A DNA stretch of 19,747 nt, taken from Alphaproteobacteria bacterium (GTDB taxonomy: Bacteria; Pseudomonadota; Alphaproteobacteria; CAAGCB01; CAG-977). Made by a program: the position numbers and the translations under genes. Within the stretch, counting starts at the first letter, position 1, and every line of letters starts with the position of its first letter. The DNA is taken from the NCBI GenBank assembly GCA_021639925.1, contig JAJXEL010000023.1:1-19747 (forward strand). The letters run 5' to 3'. Positions 6,179-13,351 of this stretch are shown piece by piece. The notes under the pieces were generated by a model. The model saw only the letters and a program-made list of their open reading frames with translations, searched no databases and was not told the origin of the DNA.

Positions 6179-7425
6179 TTTTTTAATCCTTCCAGCCCGA
6201 CATGATCGGACGGCTGTAATTCTATACCTGTTTTCAAACGGTCTTCAAGCCGTCTTAAATAAGGGCGGATCCTGTTCAAATCGGCCAAAGGAGCATACAC
6301 CTTAATATCGCGATCGGGAACGGCAAACCATAGCCGGCGGATCAAGTCTGCGGCCGTCCGCCCGCCGCCAAAAGCGTCAAAAACAGACCGGCGCGTTTTT
6401 TCAACCGTCAATTCCACCAGTCCCAGCGAAGAAAAACCGGAAATAAAAACGCCGTCTTGTCTTAAACGGGCTGCCAGAGCACACAAAAAGCCTTTTTCCT
6501 TTTTGCCCGCAAAATCAATAATCATCTGTCCGCCCAGGCTTTTTAACCGGATCTGGCGCAGAATTTCGCCGCAGGCTTCAATGTTGGCGGCGCCGGCTTT
6601 GCCCGAACCGGCATTAACGTCAAAACAGACGCAGGCCGCCGTCTGTTGCGTGATTAAAAATCCGCCGGAAGGCAGCGTTGAGCGTTCGGACAAAGCCGTA
6701 TCCAGCGCTTCGGCCATGTTTTCTTGTTCCCATACGCCCTGCAAACAAAAAGAAACGTCAGGAAATTTTTCTTTTAAACAAGCCGCCGTCCGCGCGTCGT
6801 CGGTAACGATCCGCGTTAATTCTTTTTCATACCGGGCCGCCAGCAGAAACACGTCTTTTTCCGGGCGGTATAAAATCCCCGGTTCCGCGGCGGATTTTAA
6901 AACGGACTGCCAGCGTTGTTCCAGATTCGAAAATTCGGCGCGGATATTCTGTTCCGTTTCGGTTCCGGCGGCCGTTCTGAACAAAACGCCGGCGCAAGGC
7001 AGCAAACGCCGCAGCCTGTCCGCCGTTTCGCCGGACATGCGTTTGGGAAACGACGGCCGGTCCGTCCCCGGGCGGAAAATAACCGTTTTCCCCGGCAAAG
7101 CAATCTGAACGCGGGCTTCCGCTGATTTTTCTTTTGACGACGGCCGGCTGATTTCAACCAGCAGCAAATCGCCTTCGCTCAGTTTTGAATAACTGACGGT
7201 CCCGTCCGCCTTTATAAAAAACGGCGGCGTGTTCAAATACGCCGTACCGCCGTTTCCCATATCCAGAAACCAGCCGGAATCAATGGCCTTGACCGCCCGC
7301 GCCAGACAAATTGCCCCGACCGGCACATCGCTTTCCCGCCAGACCGAAACAGTAACGGGAACGTCGTTTTTATCAAACAAAATACAAATTTCTTCAAAAG
7401 GGGAAAAACTGTGTACCAGACGCAT
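6175..7425 (-). CDS. rng: Ribonuclease E/G family protein (short alphaproteobacterial type)
   Basis: A 416-residue endoribonuclease of the RNase E/G family, acting on single-stranded A/U-rich RNA in rRNA processing and mRNA decay. An S1-like region spans about residues 35-115. The catalytic magnesium residues are in CFDVNAG (Asp269, Asn271) and MIIDFAG (Asp304). Where RNase E/G usually has GLVEMTRKR, this protein has GLVELTVEK (335-343), so the conserved Thr-Arg-Lys is altered. No long C-terminal degradosome scaffold is present, so it is not the main Rne. It is short for RNase G. Maf's TAA stop shares its last A with this ATG (TAATG), and yacG overlaps the end, giving tight coupling. The symbol reflects family only. 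Confidence 0.85.
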   Translation of the reverse strand: MRLVHSFSPFEEICILFDKNDVPVTVSVWRESDVPVGAICLARAVKAIDSGWFLDMGNGGTAYLNTPPFFIKADGTVSYSKLSEGDLLLVEISRPSSKEKSAEARVQIALPGKTVIFRPGTDRPSFPKRMSGETADRLRRLLPCAGVLFRTAAGTETEQNIRAEFSNLEQRWQSVLKSAAEPGILYRPEKDVFLLAARYEKELTRIVTDDARTAACLKEKFPDVSFCLQGVWEQENMAEALDTALSERSTLPSGGFLITQQTAACVCFDVNAGSGKAGAANIEACGEILRQIRLKSLGGQMIIDFAGKKEKGFLCALAARLRQDGVFISGFSSLGLVELTVEKTRRSVFDAFGGGRTAADLIRRLWFAVPDRDIKVYAPLADLNRIRPYLRRLEDRLKTGIELQPSDHVGLEGLKK

Positions 7426-7997
7426 TATTTAAGCACTCCGCGCCCTTTTAACAAACGCCCCGTTTCAAACAATCCCAACCCGACGACATTGGAATAAGAC
7501 CCGATTATCCCGCGCACGAATAAAGCGGCCCGGCCCTGAATCGCATAACCACCGGCCTTTCCCTGCCATTCGCCGCTGTCCAGATAAGCCCGTTTGTCCG
7601 ACGGGTGCAGACGGGAAAACGCCACGACCGTTTTAACCGAACGCGTCAGCTTTCTTCCGTCCGGCGCAATCAGGCATATGCCGCCGTAAACCGTATGCCG
7701 TCTGCCCGACAATAAATCCAGACAGGCCGCCGCCTGTTCGCGTGTTTCGGCTTTGGGCAGGATACGCCGGGCGCAGGCAACGGCCGTATCCGCCGCCAAA
7801 ACAAAGCGTCCCGGTTTTTGCGCCGCGATTTTTTCAGCCTTCGCAACGGCCATACGCGCCGCGTAACGATGCGGCGCTTCGCGGTAAAAGGGGGTTTCGT
7901 CAATATCGGCCGGACAGATTTCGTCAGGTACGACGCCGATTTGTTCCAGCAAAGCCAGGCGGCGCGGCGAAGCGGAAGCAAGAATAAGATCCGTCAA
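7425..7997 (-). CDS. maf: Maf-type nucleoside triphosphate pyrophosphatase
   Basis: The 190-residue protein hydrolyses nucleoside triphosphates to monophosphates and is thought to clear non-canonical or excess nucleotides; some members affect septum formation. SASPRR at residues 8-13 is the phosphate-binding signature; DIDE, KAEKIA, ADTAV and SGRRHTVYGG follow in the family order. The start is TTG, not ATG: CAGGAG lies six bases upstream and the SASPRR motif is at the usual distance from the N-terminus. It is the first gene of the maf-rng-yacG cluster. Transcription probably begins after the dksA terminator at 8023-8047, though only about 25 bases separate that hairpin from the start codon. 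Confidence 0.92.
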   Translation of the reverse strand: MTDLILASASPRRLALLEQIGVVPDEICPADIDETPFYREAPHRYAARMAVAKAEKIAAQKPGRFVLAADTAVACARRILPKAETREQAAACLDLLSGRRHTVYGGICLIAPDGRKLTRSVKTVVAFSRLHPSDKRAYLDSGEWQGKAGGYAIQGRAALFVRGIIGSYSNVVGLGLFETGRLLKGRGVLK

Positions 7998-8022
7998 GAA
8001 AAGCTCCTGTTTTCAAATTGAA

Positions 8023-8047
8023 AAGGCGGATCAGGACGACCCGCCTT
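8023..8047 (-). terminator. Terminator of dksA
   Basis: AAGGCGG (8023-8029) pairs with CCGCCTT (8041-8047). On the minus strand the stem is followed by TTC, a short T-run, so it may be leaky and allow dksA transcripts to continue into maf. Confidence 0.6.
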
Positions 8048-8078
8048 GTTAAAAGGCATGGCTGTTTAAACAAACGCC

Positions 8079-8495
8079 CTAATCGTCGCTGTAGGTTTTT
8101 TCCATACGTTCATGACGTTCCTGCGCTTCGATCGACAAAGTGGCGATCGGGCGGGCAATCAGACGTTCCAGACCGATCGGTTCGCCGGTTTCTTCACAGT
8201 AACCGTAAGTTCCGTCGTCAATTTTACCCAGAGCAACGTCAATTTTGGAAATAACTTTGCGCATTCTGTCGCGCGTGCGCAGTTCCAAAGCCTTGTCCGC
8301 TTCGGCGGAAGCACGGTCGGAAATATCGGGCACCGTCATGCCGCCTTCTTTTAAATTGTCCAGCGTTTCTTCGGAATCACGCAACAGTTCTTCACGCCAG
8401 GCCAACAGCTTTTGGCGGAAAAATTCTTTCTGCATATCGTTCATAAACGGTTCGTCCGCAGAAGGTCTGTAGTCTTTAGGCAGTTCTATTCCCAT
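8079..8495 (-). CDS. dksA: RNA polymerase-binding factor DksA, one-cysteine type
   Basis: DksA binds in the secondary channel of RNA polymerase and, with ppGpp, retunes transcription of rRNA and stress genes. The 138-residue product has the two coiled-coil helices (about 20-95) and the loop with acidic residues at the tip, DISDRASAEAD (57-67). The C-terminal globular part reads YGYCEETGEPIGLERL: the four zinc positions are Cys100, Thr103, Ser121 and Ala124, so it cannot bind zinc in the classical way. I believe this is usual for alphaproteobacterial DksA. GAGG lies seven bases before the ATG. It is downstream of fliX by 58 bases on the same strand and could share its transcript. Confidence 0.93.
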   Translation of the reverse strand: MGIELPKDYRPSADEPFMNDMQKEFFRQKLLAWREELLRDSEETLDNLKEGGMTVPDISDRASAEADKALELRTRDRMRKVISKIDVALGKIDDGTYGYCEETGEPIGLERLIARPIATLSIEAQERHERMEKTYSDD

Positions 8496-8553
8496 GTGAA
8501 GTCCTCTTTGTTTCAGTCAACCGTATTATTTTTACACCAAAGCGATCCAAAAA

Positions 8554-8991
8554 TCAAACGCTGTGTGAAAGCTTGGCCAATTCGATTTCAGCCCTTAATT
8601 CAATATCGTCAAGGATTTGGTTCAGTTCTTCGTCCAGTCCGGGTTCGCGTTTGTCCCGCAGCGTTTGCGCCAGTTCGATTAATTTGGATTTGGAAATAAC
8701 GCCGGTTAAAATCGCGGCGCGCAAATCTTCCAGCTTATCCAGAATATCGTTCCCATGTGCCGCGGCGCGGCGTTTTTTCGCCCCGTCCTGCAGCGCGTCG
8801 CCAACACTTTGCGCCGCCAGCAGCGCTTCAATCCCGGAAACGCCCGCCGCCGCCCCGACAGAGGCCGTTGACGCGGCTTCGGTTTCTTCCAAAAAAGAAG
8901 AAAAATCACCCTCGACCGACGAAGAACGAGCGCTTTTACGTGTTGATCCGACAGGTTTTGCCGCCCCCGCCGATCCGATTTTTATGTTCAT
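8554..8991 (-). CDS. fliX: Flagellar assembly regulator FliX
   Basis: A 145-residue match to FliX, known from Caulobacter as a partner of the sigma-54 activator FlbD that couples assembly of the early flagellar structure to transcription of later flagellar genes. The opening MNIKIG, a low-complexity Ser/Ala/Gly linker (residues 8-50), and the helical C-terminal half with DILDKLEDLRAAILTGVIS and LDEELNQILDDIELRAEIELAKL fit the family. It is divergent from flgI, as in Caulobacter. AGGA lies eight bases upstream of the ATG. A sigma-70-type promoter is proposed at 9021-9049, whereas flgI has a sigma-54 site, which fits an earlier class for fliX than for flgI. Confidence 0.9.
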   Translation of the reverse strand: MNIKIGSAGAAKPVGSTRKSARSSSVEGDFSSFLEETEAASTASVGAAAGVSGIEALLAAQSVGDALQDGAKKRRAAAHGNDILDKLEDLRAAILTGVISKSKLIELAQTLRDKREPGLDEELNQILDDIELRAEIELAKLSHSV

Positions 8992-9020
8992 CTGAATTAT
9001 CCTTTCCGGTTGTTTATTAA

Positions 9021-9049
9021 AGTATACCTTATTCCCGTGAAGTTAAAAA
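9021..9049 (-). promoter_or_regulatory. Candidate sigma-70 promoter of fliX
   Basis: On the minus strand TATACT (9026-9021) is one base from the -10 consensus. Seventeen bases upstream is TTTTTA (9049-9044), a weak -35. Transcription would start near 9014, about 23 bases before the ATG. Confidence 0.45.
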
Positions 9050-9051
9050 TC

Positions 9052-9064
9052 GGCAAATTTTGCC
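9052..9064. promoter_or_regulatory. Palindrome GGCAAA-T-TTTGCC in the fliX-flgI gap
   Basis: This is a perfect odd palindrome centred at 9058, about 66 bases upstream of the sigma-54 site and at the edge of the fliX promoter. A related inverted repeat, TTTGC-CC-GCAAA, lies at 9153-9164 in the flgI leader. The position suits an activator or enhancer site such as one for FlbD, but I did not match it to a verified consensus. Confidence 0.4.
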
Positions 9065-9117
9065 CAGTGATTTTTTCTGATGCCGGGAAAAGTCCGCATT
9101 TTTCAAAAAAACAAAAA

Positions 9118-9135
9118 TTGGCACGGTTTTCGCAT
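9118..9135 (+). promoter_or_regulatory. Sigma-54 promoter of the flgI operon
   Basis: TTGGCACGGTTTTCGCAT has GG at 9120-9121 and GC at 9132-9133 with ten bases between, which is the -24/-12 layout of RpoN promoters. TGGCACG is a full match to the -24 element. Transcription would start near 9145, leaving a leader of about 36 bases before the flgI start. Confidence 0.82.
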
Positions 9136-9180
9136 CTGTACGGTCAGACAATTTTGCCCGCAAATTAAATGAGGCCAAAC

Positions 9181-10311
9181 ATGAAGAATTTAATAAAAAA
9201 CATACAAAAAAGCTTTGCCTTTTTAACGGCGGCGGCCGTTCTGATGTTTTCTTCGCAGGCTTTCGCCAGTTCGCGCATCAAGGACATTTCCGATATTGAA
9301 GGCGTGCGCGAAAACTATTTAATCGGATACGGGCTGGTTGTCGGATTAAACGGTACGGGCGACAGCATTTCGTCCATGGCGTTCACCGAAGAAAGTCTGA
9401 TCGGCATGCTGGAACGTTTGGGCGTTAATACGCGCGACGGCAAAATCAAAACAAAAAACGTCGCCGCCGTCATGGTTACGGGCAGCCTGCCCGCTTTTGC
9501 CCGCCAGGGAACGCGCATTGACGTATCCATCAGCGCTTTGGGCGACGCGAAAAGTTTACAGGGCGGCACGCTGCTGGTCACGCCGATGCTGGGAGCGGAC
9601 GGCGAAGTCTATGCCATTGCCCAGGGACAGGTCGCTATCGCCGGATTTTCCGCCCAGGGCGACGCGCAAAGCATTGTCAAAGGGGTCCCCACGTCAGGCA
9701 GAATTGCCAACGGCGGAATTATCGAACGCGAAATTTTATTCGACTTCGCTAACCAGAAATCGATCAAACTGGCTTTGCGCAACCCTGACTTTACGACGGC
9801 TTCGCGTATTACCGACGCCATTAACTCTTATCTGGGATCCGTCGCGGCGACAACGGTTGATTCGGGTACGGTTTCATTAAACCTTGACCGCGCCAGACGC
9901 GAAGATTTAATTCAGATGCTGACCGATATCGAACAGCTGCGTATTCAGCCCGATCAGGTGGCAAAAGTCATTATCGACGAAAAATCCGGCATTATCGTTA
10001 TCGGCGAAAACGTGCGCATTAACCCGATTGCGATCGCACAGGGCAACCTGACGATCAGAATTACGGAAACCCCGCAGGTTTCCCAGCCCGCGCCGTTTTC
10101 AACCACCGGGCAGACCGTCACCGTTCCCCGGACGGATATCCAGGTCGACGAACAATCTGGCAACAAATTAAACATTTTAAAAAGCGGCGTTTCCCTGCAG
10201 GAACTGGTTGACGGCTTAAACGCTTTGGGCGTCGGGCCCAGAGACATGATCAGCATTTTGCAGGCCGTCAAAGCCGCCGGCGCCCTTCAGGCTGAAATCG
10301 AGGTGATGTGA
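9181..10311 (+). CDS. flgI: Flagellar P-ring protein FlgI
   Basis: FlgI forms the ring around the flagellar rod in the peptidoglycan layer. The 376-residue precursor has a signal peptide with cleavage likely after AFA (residue 29 or 30). The mature start SSRIKDISDIEGVRENYLIGYGLVVGLNGTGD is highly typical of FlgI, as are GTRIDVSISALGDAKSLQGG and the C-terminal LQELVDGLNALGVGPRDMISILQAVKAAGALQAE. An ATG occurs four codons earlier, at 9169, but GAGG six bases ahead of 9181 selects the later start and gives a normal signal peptide. It is the first gene of the five-gene flagellar operon. Its TGA shares its last base with the next gene's ATG. Confidence 0.97.
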   Translation: MKNLIKNIQKSFAFLTAAAVLMFSSQAFASSRIKDISDIEGVRENYLIGYGLVVGLNGTGDSISSMAFTEESLIGMLERLGVNTRDGKIKTKNVAAVMVTGSLPAFARQGTRIDVSISALGDAKSLQGGTLLVTPMLGADGEVYAIAQGQVAIAGFSAQGDAQSIVKGVPTSGRIANGGIIEREILFDFANQKSIKLALRNPDFTTASRITDAINSYLGSVAATTVDSGTVSLNLDRARREDLIQMLTDIEQLRIQPDQVAKVIIDEKSGIIVIGENVRINPIAIAQGNLTIRITETPQVSQPAPFSTTGQTVTVPRTDIQVDEQSGNKLNILKSGVSLQELVDGLNALGVGPRDMISILQAVKAAGALQAEIEVM

Positions 10312-10652
10312 TGTCTGCGGATATTTTGTCAACGGATTTTATTTCTTCTGCCATGCCGCGGAAAACAGCGCCAAAAATCAGCAAAGCGTTTGATTTGGAA
10401 AAAACCAGGCAGGCCGTTCAGGATTTCGAAGCGTTCTTTATTTCGCAGACATTCGAACAAATGTACGCCACCGTTCCGGTCAACGAAACGTTCGGCGGCG
10501 GCAATGCGGAAAAGATTTTCAGGTCCATGATGATCGACGAATACGGCAAAATGACGGCGAAATCCGGCGGCATCGGATTAACGGACCAGATCATGACGCA
10601 GATCCTGCGCCAGCAGGAAACCGACGCTATGGCGCCGACCGGTACAGAATAA
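10311..10652 (+). CDS. flgJ: Rod-binding protein, FlgJ N-terminal domain only (CheL type)
   Basis: A 113-residue protein with only the rod-binding domain of FlgJ: AVQDFEAFFISQTFEQMYA, the glycine-rich FGGGNAEKIFRSMMIDEYGK, and SGGIGLTDQIMTQIL. The muramidase half found in enterobacterial FlgJ is missing, as is normal in alphaproteobacteria, where the gene is often called cheL and follows flgI. It probably acts as a rod cap or scaffold; peptidoglycan would be cut by another enzyme. ATG overlaps the flgI stop (TGATG), with GAGG seven bases upstream inside flgI, so translation is coupled. Confidence 0.88.
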   Translation: MSADILSTDFISSAMPRKTAPKISKAFDLEKTRQAVQDFEAFFISQTFEQMYATVPVNETFGGGNAEKIFRSMMIDEYGKMTAKSGGIGLTDQIMTQILRQQETDAMAPTGTE

Positions 10653-10668
10653 AACAAGGAGTAAAACA

Positions 10669-11109
10669 ATGGAACAATTCCCCGAAAAAAAACTCAGCCG
10701 CCTGCTGACATTAATGAGCGAATTGTGCGGTTTGTTAAAAAAAGAAAACACTTTGCTGAAAAAACAGCGCCAGAACGAATGCAAAGACCTGCTGGAACAA
10801 AAAACAAAGTTGTCCGCGGCGTATGAAGAATCTTTCGCCTATTTTTCCAAGCGCGGCGAATTGTTAAAAGCTCTGCCCGAAAAGCAAAAGCGCGTCTTGC
10901 GCAAAGCTGCCGTTACTTTGGGCGATCTGACGAACGAAAACGCCCGGCTGTTGAAAATCAACATGGAAGCGACTTCGCGTCTGTTAAACGCCATTGTGCA
11001 GGACATTGCCGAACAAACGCACGCCAAAACGCCTTTATACACGAAAAAAGGCAGTATGGAAAACGACGCCGGCAACCCGGCCGCCATTTCCTTTAACCAG
11101 GTGCTTTAA
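10669..11109 (+). CDS. flgN: Flagellar export chaperone FlgN-like
   Basis: A 146-residue, mainly helical and charged protein that fits the FlgN family, which binds the C-terminal ends of FlgK and FlgL in the cytosol and brings them to the flagellar export gate. Repeated Leu/Lys/Glu stretches such as LLTLMSELCGLLKKENTLLK (residues 12-31) suggest an antiparallel coiled coil. The identity rests on size, helical character and position directly ahead of flgK and flgL, its expected clients. AAGGAG lies seven bases before the ATG. Sixteen bases separate it from the preceding gene and 21 from flgK. Sequence similarity in this family is low, so the assignment is less certain than for its neighbours. 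Confidence 0.8.
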   Translation: MEQFPEKKLSRLLTLMSELCGLLKKENTLLKKQRQNECKDLLEQKTKLSAAYEESFAYFSKRGELLKALPEKQKRVLRKAAVTLGDLTNENARLLKINMEATSRLLNAIVQDIAEQTHAKTPLYTKKGSMENDAGNPAAISFNQVL

Positions 11110-11130
11110 TTTTAACGAAAGGACACCGCC

Positions 11131-13335
11131 ATGGCTCTTTCCAGCGCAATCAGCAGTGCTTTAAACGGTATCAGGACATCGCAAAAAGCGATCGACGTCG
11201 TGTCCGAAAACGTATCCAACGTTAATACCGAAGGATATGTCAGAAAAAGCTATTCCCAAAAAACGCTGGTATTAAACAACGGCCAGATGTCCGGCGCGAT
11301 CAGCAATACCGACCTGCGCCAGGTCGATACGAAAATGGTTGCCCAGCTGCGCAAAGAAACCGGCATTTTACAGGCGTCAAGCGTGCGCGTTTATTATCTG
11401 GACCTGATCCAGGCGAAAATGGGCCAGCCGTCGTCGGAATATTCCGTATCCAACCGCGTCGCGGCCATGCAGACGGCTTTTGAAAGCCTGGGTGTTGACG
11501 CGGACAAGCTGAACGCCCAGTCAACGGCCGTCACTTCCGTTGACACGGCTTTGTCGCAAATGCAGGAACTCAGTTCCCAGATTCAGGCGCTGCGTCTGGA
11601 AATCGACCAGGAAATTTCTGCTTTGTGCGACGAAGTCACCGGCATTTTGGAACAGCTGGACAAATTAAACGACGATATCGTGCGTACCAACGCTTTGGAA
11701 GGCCAGTCTGCCGACAATTATAAAGACCAGCGCGATTTGCTGATTACGCGGTTATCGGAAATTATGGACATTCAAAGTTATGAACGTTCCACGGGAGAAA
11801 CCGTTATTTTAACCGCCGGAGGAAAGCCTCTTTTGGACAAAGACGGCGTTGTTGTTTCCCATGAACCGGCCGCGGCGACGGGGTCTTTGATTTCCTATTC
11901 GTCCGGCGGCATTACGGGAATTTACGCCGGATCTTTTGATATTACCAAAGAAATTACGTCCGGCGAACTCAGCGGCCTGATTTCCCTGCGCGATACGGAA
12001 TTGCAGGATATGCAGACCCAGCTGGACGAACTGGCTTTTCAAATCACCAAACAGTTAAACGCCGTTCACAACAAAGGCGTCAATTACCCGAACACCGTTT
12101 ATGAAATGAGCGGTACGCGGACATTCATCGACGGCGACAAACAGACCGTTTCCCTGTCCGGCGGCGACGTAAAAATCGTTTTGTTTAATTCCGACGGGTC
12201 CGAAGCTTTTAACGTCAGCCTGACCGGAGAACTGGATTTTACTTCCGGCAGCATTAACGAAATGTGCGAAAAAATTCAGGACTGGCTGCAAAACGCCGTT
12301 GACGGCCCGCATTTGACAAACGCTTCGGTCGGATTAAGCCAAGACGGAAAACTGGAAATCGACCTGGGCGCCAGCACTTATTCCATCGCGTTCAGAGATG
12401 AAAGCTCCGTCCTGCTGGGCAGTGAAGAAACCTCCGTTTCCATAGGTTTTGACGCCGACGGCAGCGGAACGGTCGACCAAACTTATACGGGATTTTCAAA
12501 CTTTTTCGGATTAAACGACTTCATTGTTACGTCAAAAAAAGACGCCATTTATGAATCCGAAATTATTTCTTCGGGTTCCTTAATGGGAATCAAAGGAAAA
12601 ACAACGATTCACTTTTCAGACACGGCCCACGGCCTGAACTTTGGTTCCATAGAAGTTTCCGCAGGGGATTCTTTGCAGACGATCGCGGACAAAATCAATA
12701 CGACCCTGGTTGACGAATCCGGCAACCAAATCGTCAAAGCCGACCTGGTCAAAGAAGGATCGGGATACCGTCTGCGTATTACCAACGTCGACAATAACCA
12801 AATGGAAATCACGGAAACGACTTCGACCGTCAACGGCGTAACCAGCGGCAGTATTCTGGACCGGCTGGGATTGGGAATTTCGCATGCGGGATATGCTTCG
12901 GAACTGGCCGTCCGGTCGGATATTTTAGAATCGCCCGGTCTGATGAATACGGGAAAAATTCAATACAGTTCGGACACGGGAACGTACTTTTTAAGCGATG
13001 CGGACAATTCCCTGGCCAACGAATTCGCCAAAGTTTTCACTCAGTCAATTGATTTCGGATCCGCAGGCAGCTTTTCAAAGATTACGACAACGTTATCCAG
13101 TTACGCCGCTTCTATTGTCAGCGGGCTGGCGACCAATCTGAACGACGCCAATTCGACAACCGATTATCAAACCGAACTGGTCACGACAATCTATAAAAAA
13201 GAACAGGAAGTCAGCGGCGTCGATCTGGACGAAGAATTATCCATGCTGCTGGTGTATCAGCGTTCGTACAGCGCGGCGGCAAAAGCTTTGACAACATCTC
13301 TGGAAATGCTGGAGATGCTGGACAGCATCGTTTAA
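11131..13335 (+). CDS. flgK: Hook-filament junction protein FlgK (HAP1), enlarged
   Basis: FlgK forms the first junction layer between hook and filament. The N-terminal D0/D1 region is canonical: SSALNGIRTSQKAIDVVSEN, then VSNVNTEGYVRKS. So is the C-terminus: GVDLDEELSMLLVYQRSYSAAAKALTTSLEMLEMLDSIV. At 734 residues it is longer than the common 450-650, with extra sequence in the variable middle (about 330-600), where DADGSGTVDQ resembles a calcium-loop-like Asp-rich turn and the segment around GLNFGSIEVSAGDSLQTIADKIN looks like the β-rich units found in surface domains of hook-associated proteins. AAAGGA lies seven bases ahead of the ATG. It is co-transcribed with flgL 16 bases downstream. 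Confidence 0.95.
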   Translation: MALSSAISSALNGIRTSQKAIDVVSENVSNVNTEGYVRKSYSQKTLVLNNGQMSGAISNTDLRQVDTKMVAQLRKETGILQASSVRVYYLDLIQAKMGQPSSEYSVSNRVAAMQTAFESLGVDADKLNAQSTAVTSVDTALSQMQELSSQIQALRLEIDQEISALCDEVTGILEQLDKLNDDIVRTNALEGQSADNYKDQRDLLITRLSEIMDIQSYERSTGETVILTAGGKPLLDKDGVVVSHEPAAATGSLISYSSGGITGIYAGSFDITKEITSGELSGLISLRDTELQDMQTQLDELAFQITKQLNAVHNKGVNYPNTVYEMSGTRTFIDGDKQTVSLSGGDVKIVLFNSDGSEAFNVSLTGELDFTSGSINEMCEKIQDWLQNAVDGPHLTNASVGLSQDGKLEIDLGASTYSIAFRDESSVLLGSEETSVSIGFDADGSGTVDQTYTGFSNFFGLNDFIVTSKKDAIYESEIISSGSLMGIKGKTTIHFSDTAHGLNFGSIEVSAGDSLQTIADKINTTLVDESGNQIVKADLVKEGSGYRLRITNVDNNQMEITETTSTVNGVTSGSILDRLGLGISHAGYASELAVRSDILESPGLMNTGKIQYSSDTGTYFLSDADNSLANEFAKVFTQSIDFGSAGSFSKITTTLSSYAASIVSGLATNLNDANSTTDYQTELVTTIYKKEQEVSGVDLDEELSMLLVYQRSYSAAAKALTTSLEMLEMLDSIV

Positions 13336-13351
13336 CAGGGAGTAACACATC

